Source: Lachnospiraceae bacterium UBA1258 (GTDB taxonomy: Bacteria > Bacillota > Clostridia > Lachnospirales > Lachnospiraceae). Taken from it: a DNA stretch of 53,965 bases. How positions within the stretch are numbered: the first letter of the stretch is position 1; each line of letters opens with the position of its first letter. Shown piece by piece: positions 1-8,113 of this stretch. The notes under the pieces were generated by a model. That model was not told the DNA's origin. It searched no databases and saw only the letters and a program-made list of their open reading frames with translations. The stretch is taken from assembly GCA_002308235.1 (NCBI GenBank), contig DBVS01000065.1:11492-65456 (forward strand), written 5' to 3'. The translations under genes were made by a program, and so were the position numbers.

Positions 1-756
1 GAGTTACTTCCTTCTGACGGTACTCTTGTCATGAACGGAGAGATCTCAAACCCCGGAGAGATCACCGGAAACTTAAAGGGAAGCCTCCTTACCTACGGCT
101 TCGATCCGGCTTTTGATTATTATGCCGACTCCGTAACTTATGATAATGAGGGCCACCCTTCCTTTATCTGTCACGAAAAAGCAACGGGCGTAAGTTTTCC
201 CGTAACTCTGGCCCTTACCGGACGCCACAATGTTTCAAATTCCCTTGCCGCCATAGCCGCCGCGAGGAGACTCGGAATATCTCACGAAGTTATTGCGGAT
301 GCCCTTAAAAACTGCTCCGGTTCCAAGAGACGTTTCGAAAAGCGCGGGGAGCTTAACGGCGCACTTATTATCGACGATTTTGCACATCATCCTTCGGAAA
401 TAAAAGCAACCCTTACCGCCGCAAGAAACCTGCCCCACCACGATCTCTGGGTTGTTTTTCAGCCCCATACCTACACCCGTACGAAGGCCTTTCTTCATGA
501 GTTTGCGGAGGCGCTTTCCATGGCTGATCACATCATCCTTACGGATGTGTATCCCGCACGAGAAGAGGATATCTACGGCTGCAACTCGGTTAATCTCTAT
601 GAGGAGATAAAGAAACTCGGAGCCGACATCCGGTACATAAAAGATTTTAAAGAAATCGAAAACTGCCTTAAGACAAATTGCACGAAAAATGATTTGTTGA
701 TAACCATGGGTGCCGGAAATGTCGTAAACATCGCAGATAGTCTTACCGCAAAATAG
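1..756 (+). CDS. murC: UDP-N-acetylmuramate--L-alanine ligase, C-terminal part (5' truncated by window)
   Basis: ATP-dependent Mur ligase that adds L-alanine to UDP-MurNAc in cytoplasmic peptidoglycan precursor synthesis. The reading frame is open from base 1 and ends at 756, so the gene begins left of the window; an internal ATG at 31 is not the real start. Visible are GRHNVSNSLAAIAAARRLGI, the Mur-ligase central/C-terminal junction, then GSKRRFEKRGE and DDFAHHPSE, the MurC-type C-terminal domain signature, and the closing GAGNVV typical of MurC ends. About 250 residues are present of a usual 450-460, so the N-terminal Rossmann domain and the ATP-binding loop are missing. A strong terminator follows directly, so the gene seems to end its transcription unit. 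Recognition is by family motifs and is firm. Confidence 0.96.
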   Translation, partial: ELLPSDGTLVMNGEISNPGEITGNLKGSLLTYGFDPAFDYYADSVTYDNEGHPSFICHEKATGVSFPVTLALTGRHNVSNSLAAIAAARRLGISHEVIADALKNCSGSKRRFEKRGELNGALIIDDFAHHPSEIKATLTAARNLPHHDLWVVFQPHTYTRTKAFLHEFAEALSMADHIILTDVYPAREEDIYGCNSVNLYEEIKKLGADIRYIKDFKEIENCLKTNCTKNDLLITMGAGNVVNIADSLTAK

Positions 757-884
757 TTATCCACATTATCCACAAATTTTGAAGGATTTTCGGCCTTCAA
801 AACTTGTGGATTATTTTTTCCCAAAAATACGATATATCGACCCTTCTTCGAAGTGGGAAATCCACCTTTTCCACAATGTCCACA
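757..884 (+). promoter_or_regulatory. DnaA-box-like cluster upstream of the DnaD/DnaC-like genes
   Basis: Two exact TTATCCACA nonamers abut head to tail at 757-765 and 766-774, beginning at the last base region of murC. An inverted near-match lies at 804-812, and TTTTCCACA (867-875) and ATGTCCACA (876-884) follow. TTATCCACA is the consensus DnaA box of bacteria. The cluster stands in front of two replication-initiation genes, which makes DnaA control or DnaA titration plausible. Part of the cluster is also the stem of a terminator, so some of the matches may be a by-product of that hairpin. Binding is inference. Confidence 0.5.
769..820 (+). terminator. Rho-independent terminator after murC
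   Basis: A 17-base left arm at 769-785 pairs with 794-810 with one mismatch across an 8-base loop, followed by a T-rich run (TTATTTTTT). The outer part of the stem is made from the second TTATCCACA sequence and its inverted partner. Confidence 0.85.
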
Positions 885-1053
885 AATTCCCTGAAAGCCT
901 TGTGGTTGCTGGCTTTTCGTGAATTTTTCCTATTTGATTTTATCCCTTTTCATGCTACAATCCTTCTTGCTTGAATTTATTCGGAGAGCCCAAGGTTTTC
1001 CCCATAAATTTACGCAAAATGGGCCCACGGTCCAAAAACAGGTGAGAGACAGT

Positions 1054-2151
1054 ATGAGTTCGTTGACAATCTATAAGGATAATTATTCGGAGTGCACCGC
1101 CATATGCAATCGTTTTATCGATGAGTATATGATCGATGCCAACGATGCACAAATAAAGGTTTATCTTTATCTGATTCGGATGATGAGCGCCAACAGGGAA
1201 ACCGATATTTCCGACATGGCAGACAAGTTCAATCATACCGAAAAGGATATCTTACGCTCGCTTAAATACTGGGAAAAGAAACGCCTTCTTTCTCTCGAAT
1301 ACGACGGACCCACCCTGACGGGCATTCGGCTTACGGATCCCGAGGGCTGCTCCAGGATTCCCGAAAGGCAACCCGCTCCCATCGTTCCCATCAAGCTCTC
1401 CCCGGAATCTGCCGAAAAGAGTGTTGCGCCCGAGAGGGTAGTTACCCCCGAGAGGGTTATCGCTCCCGAAAGGGTTCTTGTTCCGGTAAACGACTGGTCG
1501 GTAAATCGCACCTACTCCCGCGATGAACTTAAAAACTTCAAGGATAATCCCGAAACCGGACAGCTTCTTTTTATTGCAGAGACCTACTTAAACAGACAGC
1601 TCGCTCATTCGGACATCGAGACACTCTACTTTATCAGGACCGAACTTTCCTTTACCTGCGAGCTTGTGGATTATCTGCTTCAATATTGCATCAGCAAGGA
1701 TAAAAAATCCTTTGCCTATATCAGAAAAGTCGCCATCGACTGGGCCGAGAACGGCATCACCACCGTCAGACAGGCCAAGGCATACGTCAGAAGTTCCTTT
1801 GACAAGAGCGTTTACACTGTAATGAAGCTCCTTGGAAGAAACAGCGTTCCGACAGTCAAAGAGGCTGAGATCATCACCAAATGGAGCAAGGAATATTGCT
1901 TTACCATGGAGATAATCGAGGAGGCCTGCAACCGTACGGTCCTGGCCACCGACTCTCATCGCCTCGAATATTGCGACAAGGTTCTTTCCTCCTGGAAACA
2001 GAAGGGAATCAGAGACAAGCTCGATATAACTGCCGCAGACAATACATATAAAAAATCTAAAACGGTACAGACCTCAAAGAACTCCTTCAATCAGTTTCAG
2101 CAAAATGATTACGATTTTGCCGCACTTGAGCAGAAACTCTTAAGTAACTGA
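1054..2151 (+). CDS. DnaD/DnaB-type replication initiation protein with two DnaD C-terminal domains
   Basis: Probable primosome protein, 365 residues, helping to load the replicative helicase together with the ATPase encoded next. The start is taken as ATG 1054 because AGGTGAG lies just upstream; a longer frame opens at a GTG at 919 but its extra 45 residues look non-coding. The N-terminal part (about 1-95) is a winged-helix-like segment similar to DnaD N-domains (AQIKVYLYLIRMM, then ISDMADKFNHTEKDILRSLKYWEK). A proline-rich linker near 110-150 carries a PERV motif three times in a row (PERVVTPERVIAPERV). Two copies of the DnaD C-terminal domain follow; the first ends in FAYIRKVAIDWAENGITTV and the second in CDKVLSSWKQKGI. 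Tandem DnaD domains fit the DnaD/DnaB family of Bacillota. It is 31 bases from the helicase-loader gene, so the two are surely co-transcribed. Confidence 0.85.
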   Translation: MSSLTIYKDNYSECTAICNRFIDEYMIDANDAQIKVYLYLIRMMSANRETDISDMADKFNHTEKDILRSLKYWEKKRLLSLEYDGPTLTGIRLTDPEGCSRIPERQPAPIVPIKLSPESAEKSVAPERVVTPERVIAPERVLVPVNDWSVNRTYSRDELKNFKDNPETGQLLFIAETYLNRQLAHSDIETLYFIRTELSFTCELVDYLLQYCISKDKKSFAYIRKVAIDWAENGITTVRQAKAYVRSSFDKSVYTVMKLLGRNSVPTVKEAEIITKWSKEYCFTMEIIEEACNRTVLATDSHRLEYCDKVLSSWKQKGIRDKLDITAADNTYKKSKTVQTSKNSFNQFQQNDYDFAALEQKLLSN

Positions 2152-2182
2152 CAATCCCGCACACAGAGGATGGGTGACTATT

Positions 2183-3142
2183 ATGGGTTTAACCAACGAG
2201 CAGTATGACGAAATATCCAGAGAGTACGAAAACATCAGGCTGAAGAACCGCCACATTGCAGAATCCCGCCGTGATTACGTATACAAGAACGTTGAAGGCT
2301 ATCGTGAACTGGACGACTCTGTCGTTTCAATTTCCATGGATATGGCCAAGAAACAGCTTGAAGGAGAGGACGGTATCCTCGAAGAACTTCATGCACTTCT
2401 TGAAGACCTGAAGGATATGAAACGCTCCATGTTAAAGGGTGCCGGTCTGTCCGAAGATTATCTCGATCCGATCTATGACTGTCCCGACTGTCATGATACG
2501 GGTTATATCGGCACGGAACGCTGCCATTGTCTGAAAGACCGCATTTTCAGAAAGTTATACGAGCAATCCAATATAATCGAATACATCAATAAGAACAACT
2601 TCGATACTCTTTCCTACGACTATTATAAGGGTGAAAGTCTCGATCTTTTTTCGCGTTCCGTGGAAGCCTGCAAGGACTTGATCGACAGCTACGGCAAAGA
2701 CTCAAAGAACATCCTTCTTTACGGAACCGTGGGAACCGGAAAGTCCTTCCTTTCCGGCTGTATCGCAAAGGAAATGCTGGACAGAGGACACTCCGTCATA
2801 TACTTCAGCGCGGTTTCTTTCTTTGAGACCGTGGCCAAAGAGGTATTCGGAAACAATTCAAAAGAAGACCTTTACAATCAGCTTGATTATATTTATAATT
2901 GCGACGTGCTGATAATAGACGATCTTGGTACGGAGCTTACCAATTCCTTTGTGGAATCAAGGCTTTTCCATATTATCAATGAGAGAAACCTTCGGGGCAG
3001 ATCAACGGTAATCTCCACCAACCTCTCCTTGGAAGAACTTCGCGGAGTCTATTCCGACCGAATCTTCTCAAGACTTGTGAGCACATATACAATCTGCAAA
3101 CTGACAGGCCCCGACATACGAATGTTAAAGAAATTATCGTAA
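2183..3142 (+). CDS. dnaC: DnaC/DnaI-like helicase loader ATPase
   Basis: AAA+ ATPase of the DnaC/DnaI family, which places the DnaB-type helicase on DNA at initiation and restart. About 319 residues. ATG 2183 is preferred over an in-frame GTG at 2174 because GGATGGGTG is placed as its ribosome site. An N-terminal coiled region (about 1-95) leads to a cysteine cluster CPDCHDTGYIGTERCHC (about 99-115), the kind of zinc-binding module seen in DnaI. Walker A is GTVGTGKS (about 180-187), Walker B is VLIIDDLGTE (about 242), and FSRLVS is the arginine-finger/sensor region. The protein stops soon after, which is normal for this short AAA+ class. It follows the DnaD-domain gene directly, matching the usual pairing of DnaD or DnaB with DnaI. 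The symbol dnaC versus dnaI is a naming choice only. Confidence 0.92.
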   Translation: MGLTNEQYDEISREYENIRLKNRHIAESRRDYVYKNVEGYRELDDSVVSISMDMAKKQLEGEDGILEELHALLEDLKDMKRSMLKGAGLSEDYLDPIYDCPDCHDTGYIGTERCHCLKDRIFRKLYEQSNIIEYINKNNFDTLSYDYYKGESLDLFSRSVEACKDLIDSYGKDSKNILLYGTVGTGKSFLSGCIAKEMLDRGHSVIYFSAVSFFETVAKEVFGNNSKEDLYNQLDYIYNCDVLIIDDLGTELTNSFVESRLFHIINERNLRGRSTVISTNLSLEELRGVYSDRIFSRLVSTYTICKLTGPDIRMLKKLS

Positions 3143-3164
3143 AGAAAGAGAGGATTCTTTTTTA

Positions 3165-4352
3165 ATGGCACCGCGTGAAGAAAAAAGAAATCTTGAAACC
3201 ATTCCCGTCGGTTCTCTGGGAATAATTCCCCTTGAAAGCTGCAAGGAGCTGGGACAGAAAGTCGATTCCTATCTCGTCAGATGGCGTGAGGAACGTGAGA
3301 GCGAGCACAAAGAAAGCCTTGCTTTCGCCGGGTATATGAGACCTTCCTACATACTCGATGCGAAGGTTCCCCGTTTCGGATCGGGCGAAGCAAAGGGACT
3401 GATCCTTGAATCGGTTCGCGGTACCGACCTTTATATCATGGTTGACGTCTGCAACTACTCTCTTACTTACTCCATGGGCGGACACGAAAATCACATGTCT
3501 CCCGACGATCACTATCAGGATTTAAAGAGAATCATCGCCGCAGTAGGCGGAAAGGCCAGAAGGATCACCGTGATCATGCCTTTCCTCTACGAATCCAGAC
3601 AGCATAAGCGTACCAGCAGAGAATCTTTGGACTGTGCCATGGCGCTTCAGGAAATGACTTCCATGGGTGTAGACAACATCATTACCTTCGATGCTCATGA
3701 CCCCAGAGTACAGAACGCAATTCCTCTTCACGGATTTGAAACCATTCAGCCCGCATATCAGTTTATCAAGGGACTCCTTAAGAATGTTAAGGGCCTCCAG
3801 ATCGACGCGGACCACATGATGATCATAAGCCCCGATGAAGGCGGCATGAGCAGGGCGATCTATCTTGCCAACGTTCTCGGTCTTGATATGGGTATGTTCT
3901 ACAAGCGCCGCGATTACACCAAGGTCGTAAACGGACGCAACCCCATTGTTGCTCACGAGTTCCTGGGTTCCAGCGTAGACGGCAAGGATGTTATCATCGT
4001 CGATGACATGATTTCCTCAGGTGAAAGCGTTTTGGAAGTTGCCGCAAACCTTAAGGCCAGAAAGGCAAACAGAATCTTCGTATTCGCTTCCTTCGGTCTG
4101 TTCACCAGCGGACTTGACAGATTCGATAAGGCTTATGCGGACGGTACCATTACAAGAGTGCTTACCACGAACCTTATTTACCAGTCTCCCGAACTTCTTT
4201 CCAGAGAATGGTACATAAGCTGCGATCTCAGCAAATATATCGCTTACATCATCGATACCCTTAACCACGACGCATCCATCAGCGATCTTCTCATTCCCAA
4301 CGAAAGGATCCAGCGCATCGTTAACCGTTACAAGATGGGTGAACTCGACTGA
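3165..4352 (+). CDS. prs: Ribose-phosphate pyrophosphokinase (PRPP synthetase), long clostridial form
   Basis: Makes 5-phosphoribosyl 1-pyrophosphate from ribose 5-phosphate and ATP, feeding purine, pyrimidine, histidine and NAD synthesis. 395 residues, clearly longer than the classical 310-320. It carries the PRPP-binding loop DVIIVDDMISSGES (about 276-289), the flexible-loop type sequence YESRQHKRTSRES (about 143-155), and FDAHDPRVQNA (about 180), which matches the ribose-phosphate/Mg site FDxH. The extra length is at the N-terminus (about 50 residues with no clear motif) and in the C-terminal part. The start ATG follows GAGAGGA at good spacing. It lies 22 bases after the helicase loader and is probably in the same transcript. 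A strong terminator follows. Confidence 0.92.
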   Translation: MAPREEKRNLETIPVGSLGIIPLESCKELGQKVDSYLVRWREERESEHKESLAFAGYMRPSYILDAKVPRFGSGEAKGLILESVRGTDLYIMVDVCNYSLTYSMGGHENHMSPDDHYQDLKRIIAAVGGKARRITVIMPFLYESRQHKRTSRESLDCAMALQEMTSMGVDNIITFDAHDPRVQNAIPLHGFETIQPAYQFIKGLLKNVKGLQIDADHMMIISPDEGGMSRAIYLANVLGLDMGMFYKRRDYTKVVNGRNPIVAHEFLGSSVDGKDVIIVDDMISSGESVLEVAANLKARKANRIFVFASFGLFTSGLDRFDKAYADGTITRVLTTNLIYQSPELLSREWYISCDLSKYIAYIIDTLNHDASISDLLIPNERIQRIVNRYKMGELD

Positions 4353-4363
4353 TATAATAAAAG

Positions 4364-4397
4364 AAAAGCACGGCACAGGCCGTGCTTTTTTATTTCA
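4364..4397. terminator. Bidirectional Rho-independent terminator
   Basis: An 11-base stem (4364-4374 with 4379-4389) around a 4-base loop, with A-rich and T-rich flanks on either side. It lies between the converging prs (+) gene and the large gene on the minus strand and can serve both. Confidence 0.9.
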
Positions 4398-4408
4398 TTC
4401 GATTTGAA

Positions 4409-6937
4409 TCATGAATTCGGAACATAGGTTATAAACTGATTCCCGTTTTCGAAGAAGAGCTTCTTTGCTTCGTTTAAGCCTATTTTATATGTACCCTTTT
4501 TCGGATCGTACACCACTATGGCAAGCTGGTTATATCCGATCACAAGATAAGTATCCTCGGTGTGGGTAAGCGCCAGCACCGGAATGTCTCTGTTCACGTA
4601 GTAAAGAATGCTGTCAAGCTCACAGCCTGTCAAGTTCAGGACATCCGCATCGGGAAGGGCTGCGGAAAGCACGTCGGTAACCGAATTCCCGATTCCCAGC
4701 AGATATTCCGAGTTTCTGACGGCGCCCTCGTATTCCGCCACCAGATCAAGGCAAAATGCCAGCTGATTCAGGCCTTCCGCAGGTGCGGCCTGAAGGGACA
4801 GGTTCATGATCTGATTTCTTAAATCCCTGTTAGCCCTGTACCATACGTAGAAGCCCTTGTTGTTTACGACCACGCCGTAATTTAAGTTTGCTTCCCGGAC
4901 TGCGTTTGCGGGGTTTGTATAGATGCTCTGCAATTTACCGCCGTAATAGACATAGTAATATTCTCTGTCGTTTTCGGTGTTCTCAAGTGCTATCTCTCTG
5001 GTGCCTTCCTTAATGACTTCCTTCGGGGAAAGCGCCACCGTACTCCCCTTTACATCCTTCTTTAAAAGGATCCTCACAACGGTCTGATAATTTGAAAAAG
5101 AAAAGAGATTTATCCGGTTCTGCTGCTCTTCTTTTTTCCGGTTATTGGATATGTAATCGTCGCTGTCTTCAACGTAGCCTTTTTCGGTCTTTTTCACGCG
5201 GTTAAGGGTAAGAAGGTTATCGCTTACCCTGACGCCCGTCACGTAAATATCCTCGGCGCCGTATTCATATTGTTTCAGGATCTCGCCGAACTTACTCTGG
5301 ATCTTTAACACATACATGGGGAAGATCGTTCGCCCGGTATTGTCGGTGACCACATCGTCCCTGAAAGCAAAACCGTAAACAAAATCCTCGCCCATGAAAG
5401 CCAGAGGCTTGACATACTGACCCTTCGGGGCAGTGATCTCGGTTATCTGCTTCGTGTTAAGGTTCATGAGCATCAGTTTCTCACAGGCGTTAACGTCATC
5501 ACCCTCCTGCCATACCATCATGGTCGCATTGTCGGAAACCGTGTACTTGTTTTCTTTAAGATCCTTTACCAGAATGTCGCTTTCTTTGCTTTCCACATTG
5601 ACCGTATAAATGGTCTTATCCAGCATGAAATAGAACAGTCCGTCGCGGCTTAAGAAGGACAGTTCCTCCATGTCTCTCTGTACCATTTCCGGCGACTCGT
5701 CCGAAGGCACAAAGAAAAGCTCTTCCACAACGTTTGTAACGCCGTTGTACCTGTAAAAAGCAACCCCGACTCTGCCTTCGTAAAGCCCTCTGTTCATATA
5801 GCCGTACACCACAAAGGAAACATTCCCGGCCTCATCCACGGTGAGAGCCTTCACCGAATGATCGTCTCTGACGGTTCGCGCGTCAAAATTGTCCTTGTCA
5901 TAGAAGGAAAAGAGTCTTGCAATCTTATTTTCGCTTACATTAAAGGAATAAAGCCTGTTGGCGTCGCAAAAAGCAAGGACATTACCGTCGTCGCTTTCTA
6001 TGAGCCCGATGTTTTCATCGCAGATCCCCAGGAGAATGTCCTCTTTTCTGATAAGGTCCCTTTCTTCGTCCGGGATCAGGTTCATGGTCCTTTGATAGTC
6101 AAGAAGGTAAGTTTCCTTCGGTGTATATTTGATCCTGTAATATTCCTTTACAAAAAACTTCTTTTCTCCGGTGCTCTCTTTCAAGGTTGCAATGTAATCG
6201 ACCGTGAAAATCCCGGTTTCGGAAGCAAGTTCTTTTATTGTAAATACGGGAGTTTCGCGCTTGATGTTTAAACCTGCGAAAGCCAGCTGCTTCATGGAGC
6301 TGTGGATATTTACCCTGGCCAAAGTGGAGTTATCCCCAAGATAGTTTGACTCCATGTAACTTTTCAAAGCATCGTTTGTATCAAGAGACGCTTCCAGTTC
6401 CCAGAAATCCCGGACAAACTTAAGTTTCTCCTTGCCGCAGTAGGAGGGCGCCTCGATGATCTTGGTATGATACATGACGCTGTCGCCGTTTGAAAGGTCC
6501 AGATAGATCTGCATGCTGTATTCGTTATACTCGCGGATCAGATCTTTAAAGGTGACGGAAGCGGCAATGGTATAGTCATCTTCGGCGTACTCGGTTATGG
6601 GTATGTTTTCGATAAGTCTGTCGCCGTTGGAGGTTCGAACCTTGACGGTGATCCCCTGTATGTTTTGCCCGAATTTGACTATATCAAAAGTAACCCCTCT
6701 GGAATCATCCAGGGGAGTGATGTTTTCCCGAAGCAGTCCCACATCCATATCCGATGTATAACCATAGAGCTCGTTAACACGCTCTCCCGCTATTTTCATG
6801 TATATAACGGGAAGTGTTGCCCTTGACATGGTTCTTGTGGTGTTAACGTTTCCCCGGTTCATGATGGCACCGGAAATGAAAAGCGTTGCCACAAAGACTG
6901 CCAATGCAGTTATAGCCTTTAAAACAGTTTTCTTCAT
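4409..6937 (-). CDS. Large secreted or membrane-anchored protein with propeller-like middle and degenerate C39-like C-terminal domain
   Basis: 842 residues, function not known to me. It starts MKKTVLKAITALAVFVATLFISGAIM, a signal peptide or N-terminal anchor without a lipobox, so the body lies outside the membrane. Residues about 30-180 form a beta-rich region. The middle (about 300-620) holds repeated strand pairs of the type GNVLAFCDANRLYSFNV, like a beta-propeller. The last 130 residues (YLLGIGNSV onward, then SILYYVNRDIPVLALTHTED, YLVIGYNQLAIVVYDPKKG) resemble the C39_2/papain-like peptidase fold. In that fold a cysteine sits early and a histidine sits before VIGY; here YLVIGY has no histidine at that place, so the domain is probably inactive or binding-only. 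The start codon overlaps the stop of the methyltransferase gene by four bases (ATGA), so it is the last gene of the MoxR/DUF58 operon. Catalytic inactivity is inference. Confidence 0.75.
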   Translation of the reverse strand: MKKTVLKAITALAVFVATLFISGAIMNRGNVNTTRTMSRATLPVIYMKIAGERVNELYGYTSDMDVGLLRENITPLDDSRGVTFDIVKFGQNIQGITVKVRTSNGDRLIENIPITEYAEDDYTIAASVTFKDLIREYNEYSMQIYLDLSNGDSVMYHTKIIEAPSYCGKEKLKFVRDFWELEASLDTNDALKSYMESNYLGDNSTLARVNIHSSMKQLAFAGLNIKRETPVFTIKELASETGIFTVDYIATLKESTGEKKFFVKEYYRIKYTPKETYLLDYQRTMNLIPDEERDLIRKEDILLGICDENIGLIESDDGNVLAFCDANRLYSFNVSENKIARLFSFYDKDNFDARTVRDDHSVKALTVDEAGNVSFVVYGYMNRGLYEGRVGVAFYRYNGVTNVVEELFFVPSDESPEMVQRDMEELSFLSRDGLFYFMLDKTIYTVNVESKESDILVKDLKENKYTVSDNATMMVWQEGDDVNACEKLMLMNLNTKQITEITAPKGQYVKPLAFMGEDFVYGFAFRDDVVTDNTGRTIFPMYVLKIQSKFGEILKQYEYGAEDIYVTGVRVSDNLLTLNRVKKTEKGYVEDSDDYISNNRKKEEQQNRINLFSFSNYQTVVRILLKKDVKGSTVALSPKEVIKEGTREIALENTENDREYYYVYYGGKLQSIYTNPANAVREANLNYGVVVNNKGFYVWYRANRDLRNQIMNLSLQAAPAEGLNQLAFCLDLVAEYEGAVRNSEYLLGIGNSVTDVLSAALPDADVLNLTGCELDSILYYVNRDIPVLALTHTEDTYLVIGYNQLAIVVYDPKKGTYKIGLNEAKKLFFENGNQFITYVPNS

Positions 6938-8103
6938 AATCTGCCGGATTCCGAAAGTAATCTTACCAGTGTAATGTCGGCTCCTGCGGTTTCCTCAAGG
7001 AGTCTTTCTTTCGAAGGATCGACTTTTCTCATGGAGGTGCGCTTTACGGCCCGAATAAGAAGGTTTTTCGGCGTATGCTCCATATCTATAAATTCAAGTA
7101 TATCCGTATCATATCCGATGGCCTTTAGGGTATTTGCGCGCATTGCGTCGGTCATGACCGCGGCCAGTCTGTCTTTTAAGATGCCGTAGTCCGTAACGCC
7201 CCTGAGGCTCGGCGAATCAATCTTTTTGTTAAGTTCATGCTGACAGCAGGGAACTGCCATGATAACGTCCGCGCCCCAGATCACGGCCTTGTAGATCGCA
7301 TAATCCGTGGCGGTATCACAGGCGTGGAGGCTGAAGACCATATCCACGCTCTCAACTCCCGCGAAGTGCTCGATGTCCCCCTCGATGAATTCAAGAGAAT
7401 CATACCTGTATTTATTCTTAAGGCGGTTGCATTCGGCAATTACATCGCTCTTTAAATCAAGGCCGATGATGTGCACGTTCATCTTTTTCTTGGTAACAAG
7501 AAAATGGTAGAGGGCAAAGGTAAGATATGACTTTCCGCATCCGAAATCTATGATGGTGATCTTATCTTTCCCTTCAAAACGGGGCAGGATATCATTCACG
7601 AATTCAAGATACCGATTTATCTGCTTAAATTTATCGTATCTCTGCGCGATGACTCCGCCGTCTTTCTTCATGACACCCAGTTCGACCATTATGGGCACGG
7701 GTTCATCCTCGGGAATGAGATAGTTCTTGGTCCTGTTATGCCCGGTTTCCCTTTTTACGGCACTTACCGTCTTGTTTTTAACAACGGTAACGGTTCCGCG
7801 CTTCCCCGCAAGGACCGTGTATCCTTCGTCTTCCGTTTCAAACAATCCCTGAAGAAACATATCGGGGATCATGGATAAAAGCAGGGGTTTAAGCTCGGCA
7901 GCCGTGTAATTTTCATGTATTTCCTTGTAGGTATTGTTGGATTTTTTCCCTATGACGCTGGTGACCTGATAAAGAATCTTACCTTTAACCGTAACAGGGC
8001 GCAACTTAAGACCCGATTTTAACGCGTCCTTGACGGGCTTTGATAAAACCGCTCTGACTATTTTTCCACCTGTAAATTTATCGATAAGTTCTTCGTAGGT
8101 CAT
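6934..8103 (-). CDS. Class I SAM-dependent methyltransferase (Methyltransf_32 / METTL25-like)
   Basis: 389 residues. The start is set at ATG 8103, which has GAGGA in front and begins MTYEELIDKFTGGKIVRAVL; the frame runs further upstream but only into the preceding gene. The C-terminal two thirds contain the SAM-binding motif ITIIDFGCGKSYLTFALY (about 180), the acidic loop after IIGLDLKSDVI, then FSLHACDTATDYAI and VPCCQHEL, which mark the PF13679-type methyltransferases whose substrate is mostly unknown. The N-terminal 150 residues look like a separate substrate or RNA-binding region. It lies ten bases after the DUF4129-type gene and overlaps the next gene by four bases, so it is translated with an envelope-type operon. 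Whether it acts with those proteins or is merely co-transcribed cannot be told. Confidence 0.85.
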   Translation of the reverse strand: MTYEELIDKFTGGKIVRAVLSKPVKDALKSGLKLRPVTVKGKILYQVTSVIGKKSNNTYKEIHENYTAAELKPLLLSMIPDMFLQGLFETEDEGYTVLAGKRGTVTVVKNKTVSAVKRETGHNRTKNYLIPEDEPVPIMVELGVMKKDGGVIAQRYDKFKQINRYLEFVNDILPRFEGKDKITIIDFGCGKSYLTFALYHFLVTKKKMNVHIIGLDLKSDVIAECNRLKNKYRYDSLEFIEGDIEHFAGVESVDMVFSLHACDTATDYAIYKAVIWGADVIMAVPCCQHELNKKIDSPSLRGVTDYGILKDRLAAVMTDAMRANTLKAIGYDTDILEFIDMEHTPKNLLIRAVKRTSMRKVDPSKERLLEETAGADITLVRLLSESGRL

Positions 8104-8113
8104 AAAATCCTCA

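Noticed and set aside
919..1053. Longer GTG start for the DnaD-domain protein
   Set aside because: No ribosome site, residues look non-coding, and ATG 1054 has AGGTGAG in front.
757..1053. A chromosomal origin at the DnaA boxes
   Set aside because: No dnaA or dnaN gene, no AT-rich unwinding element with the usual box number; control or titration site is the more modest reading.
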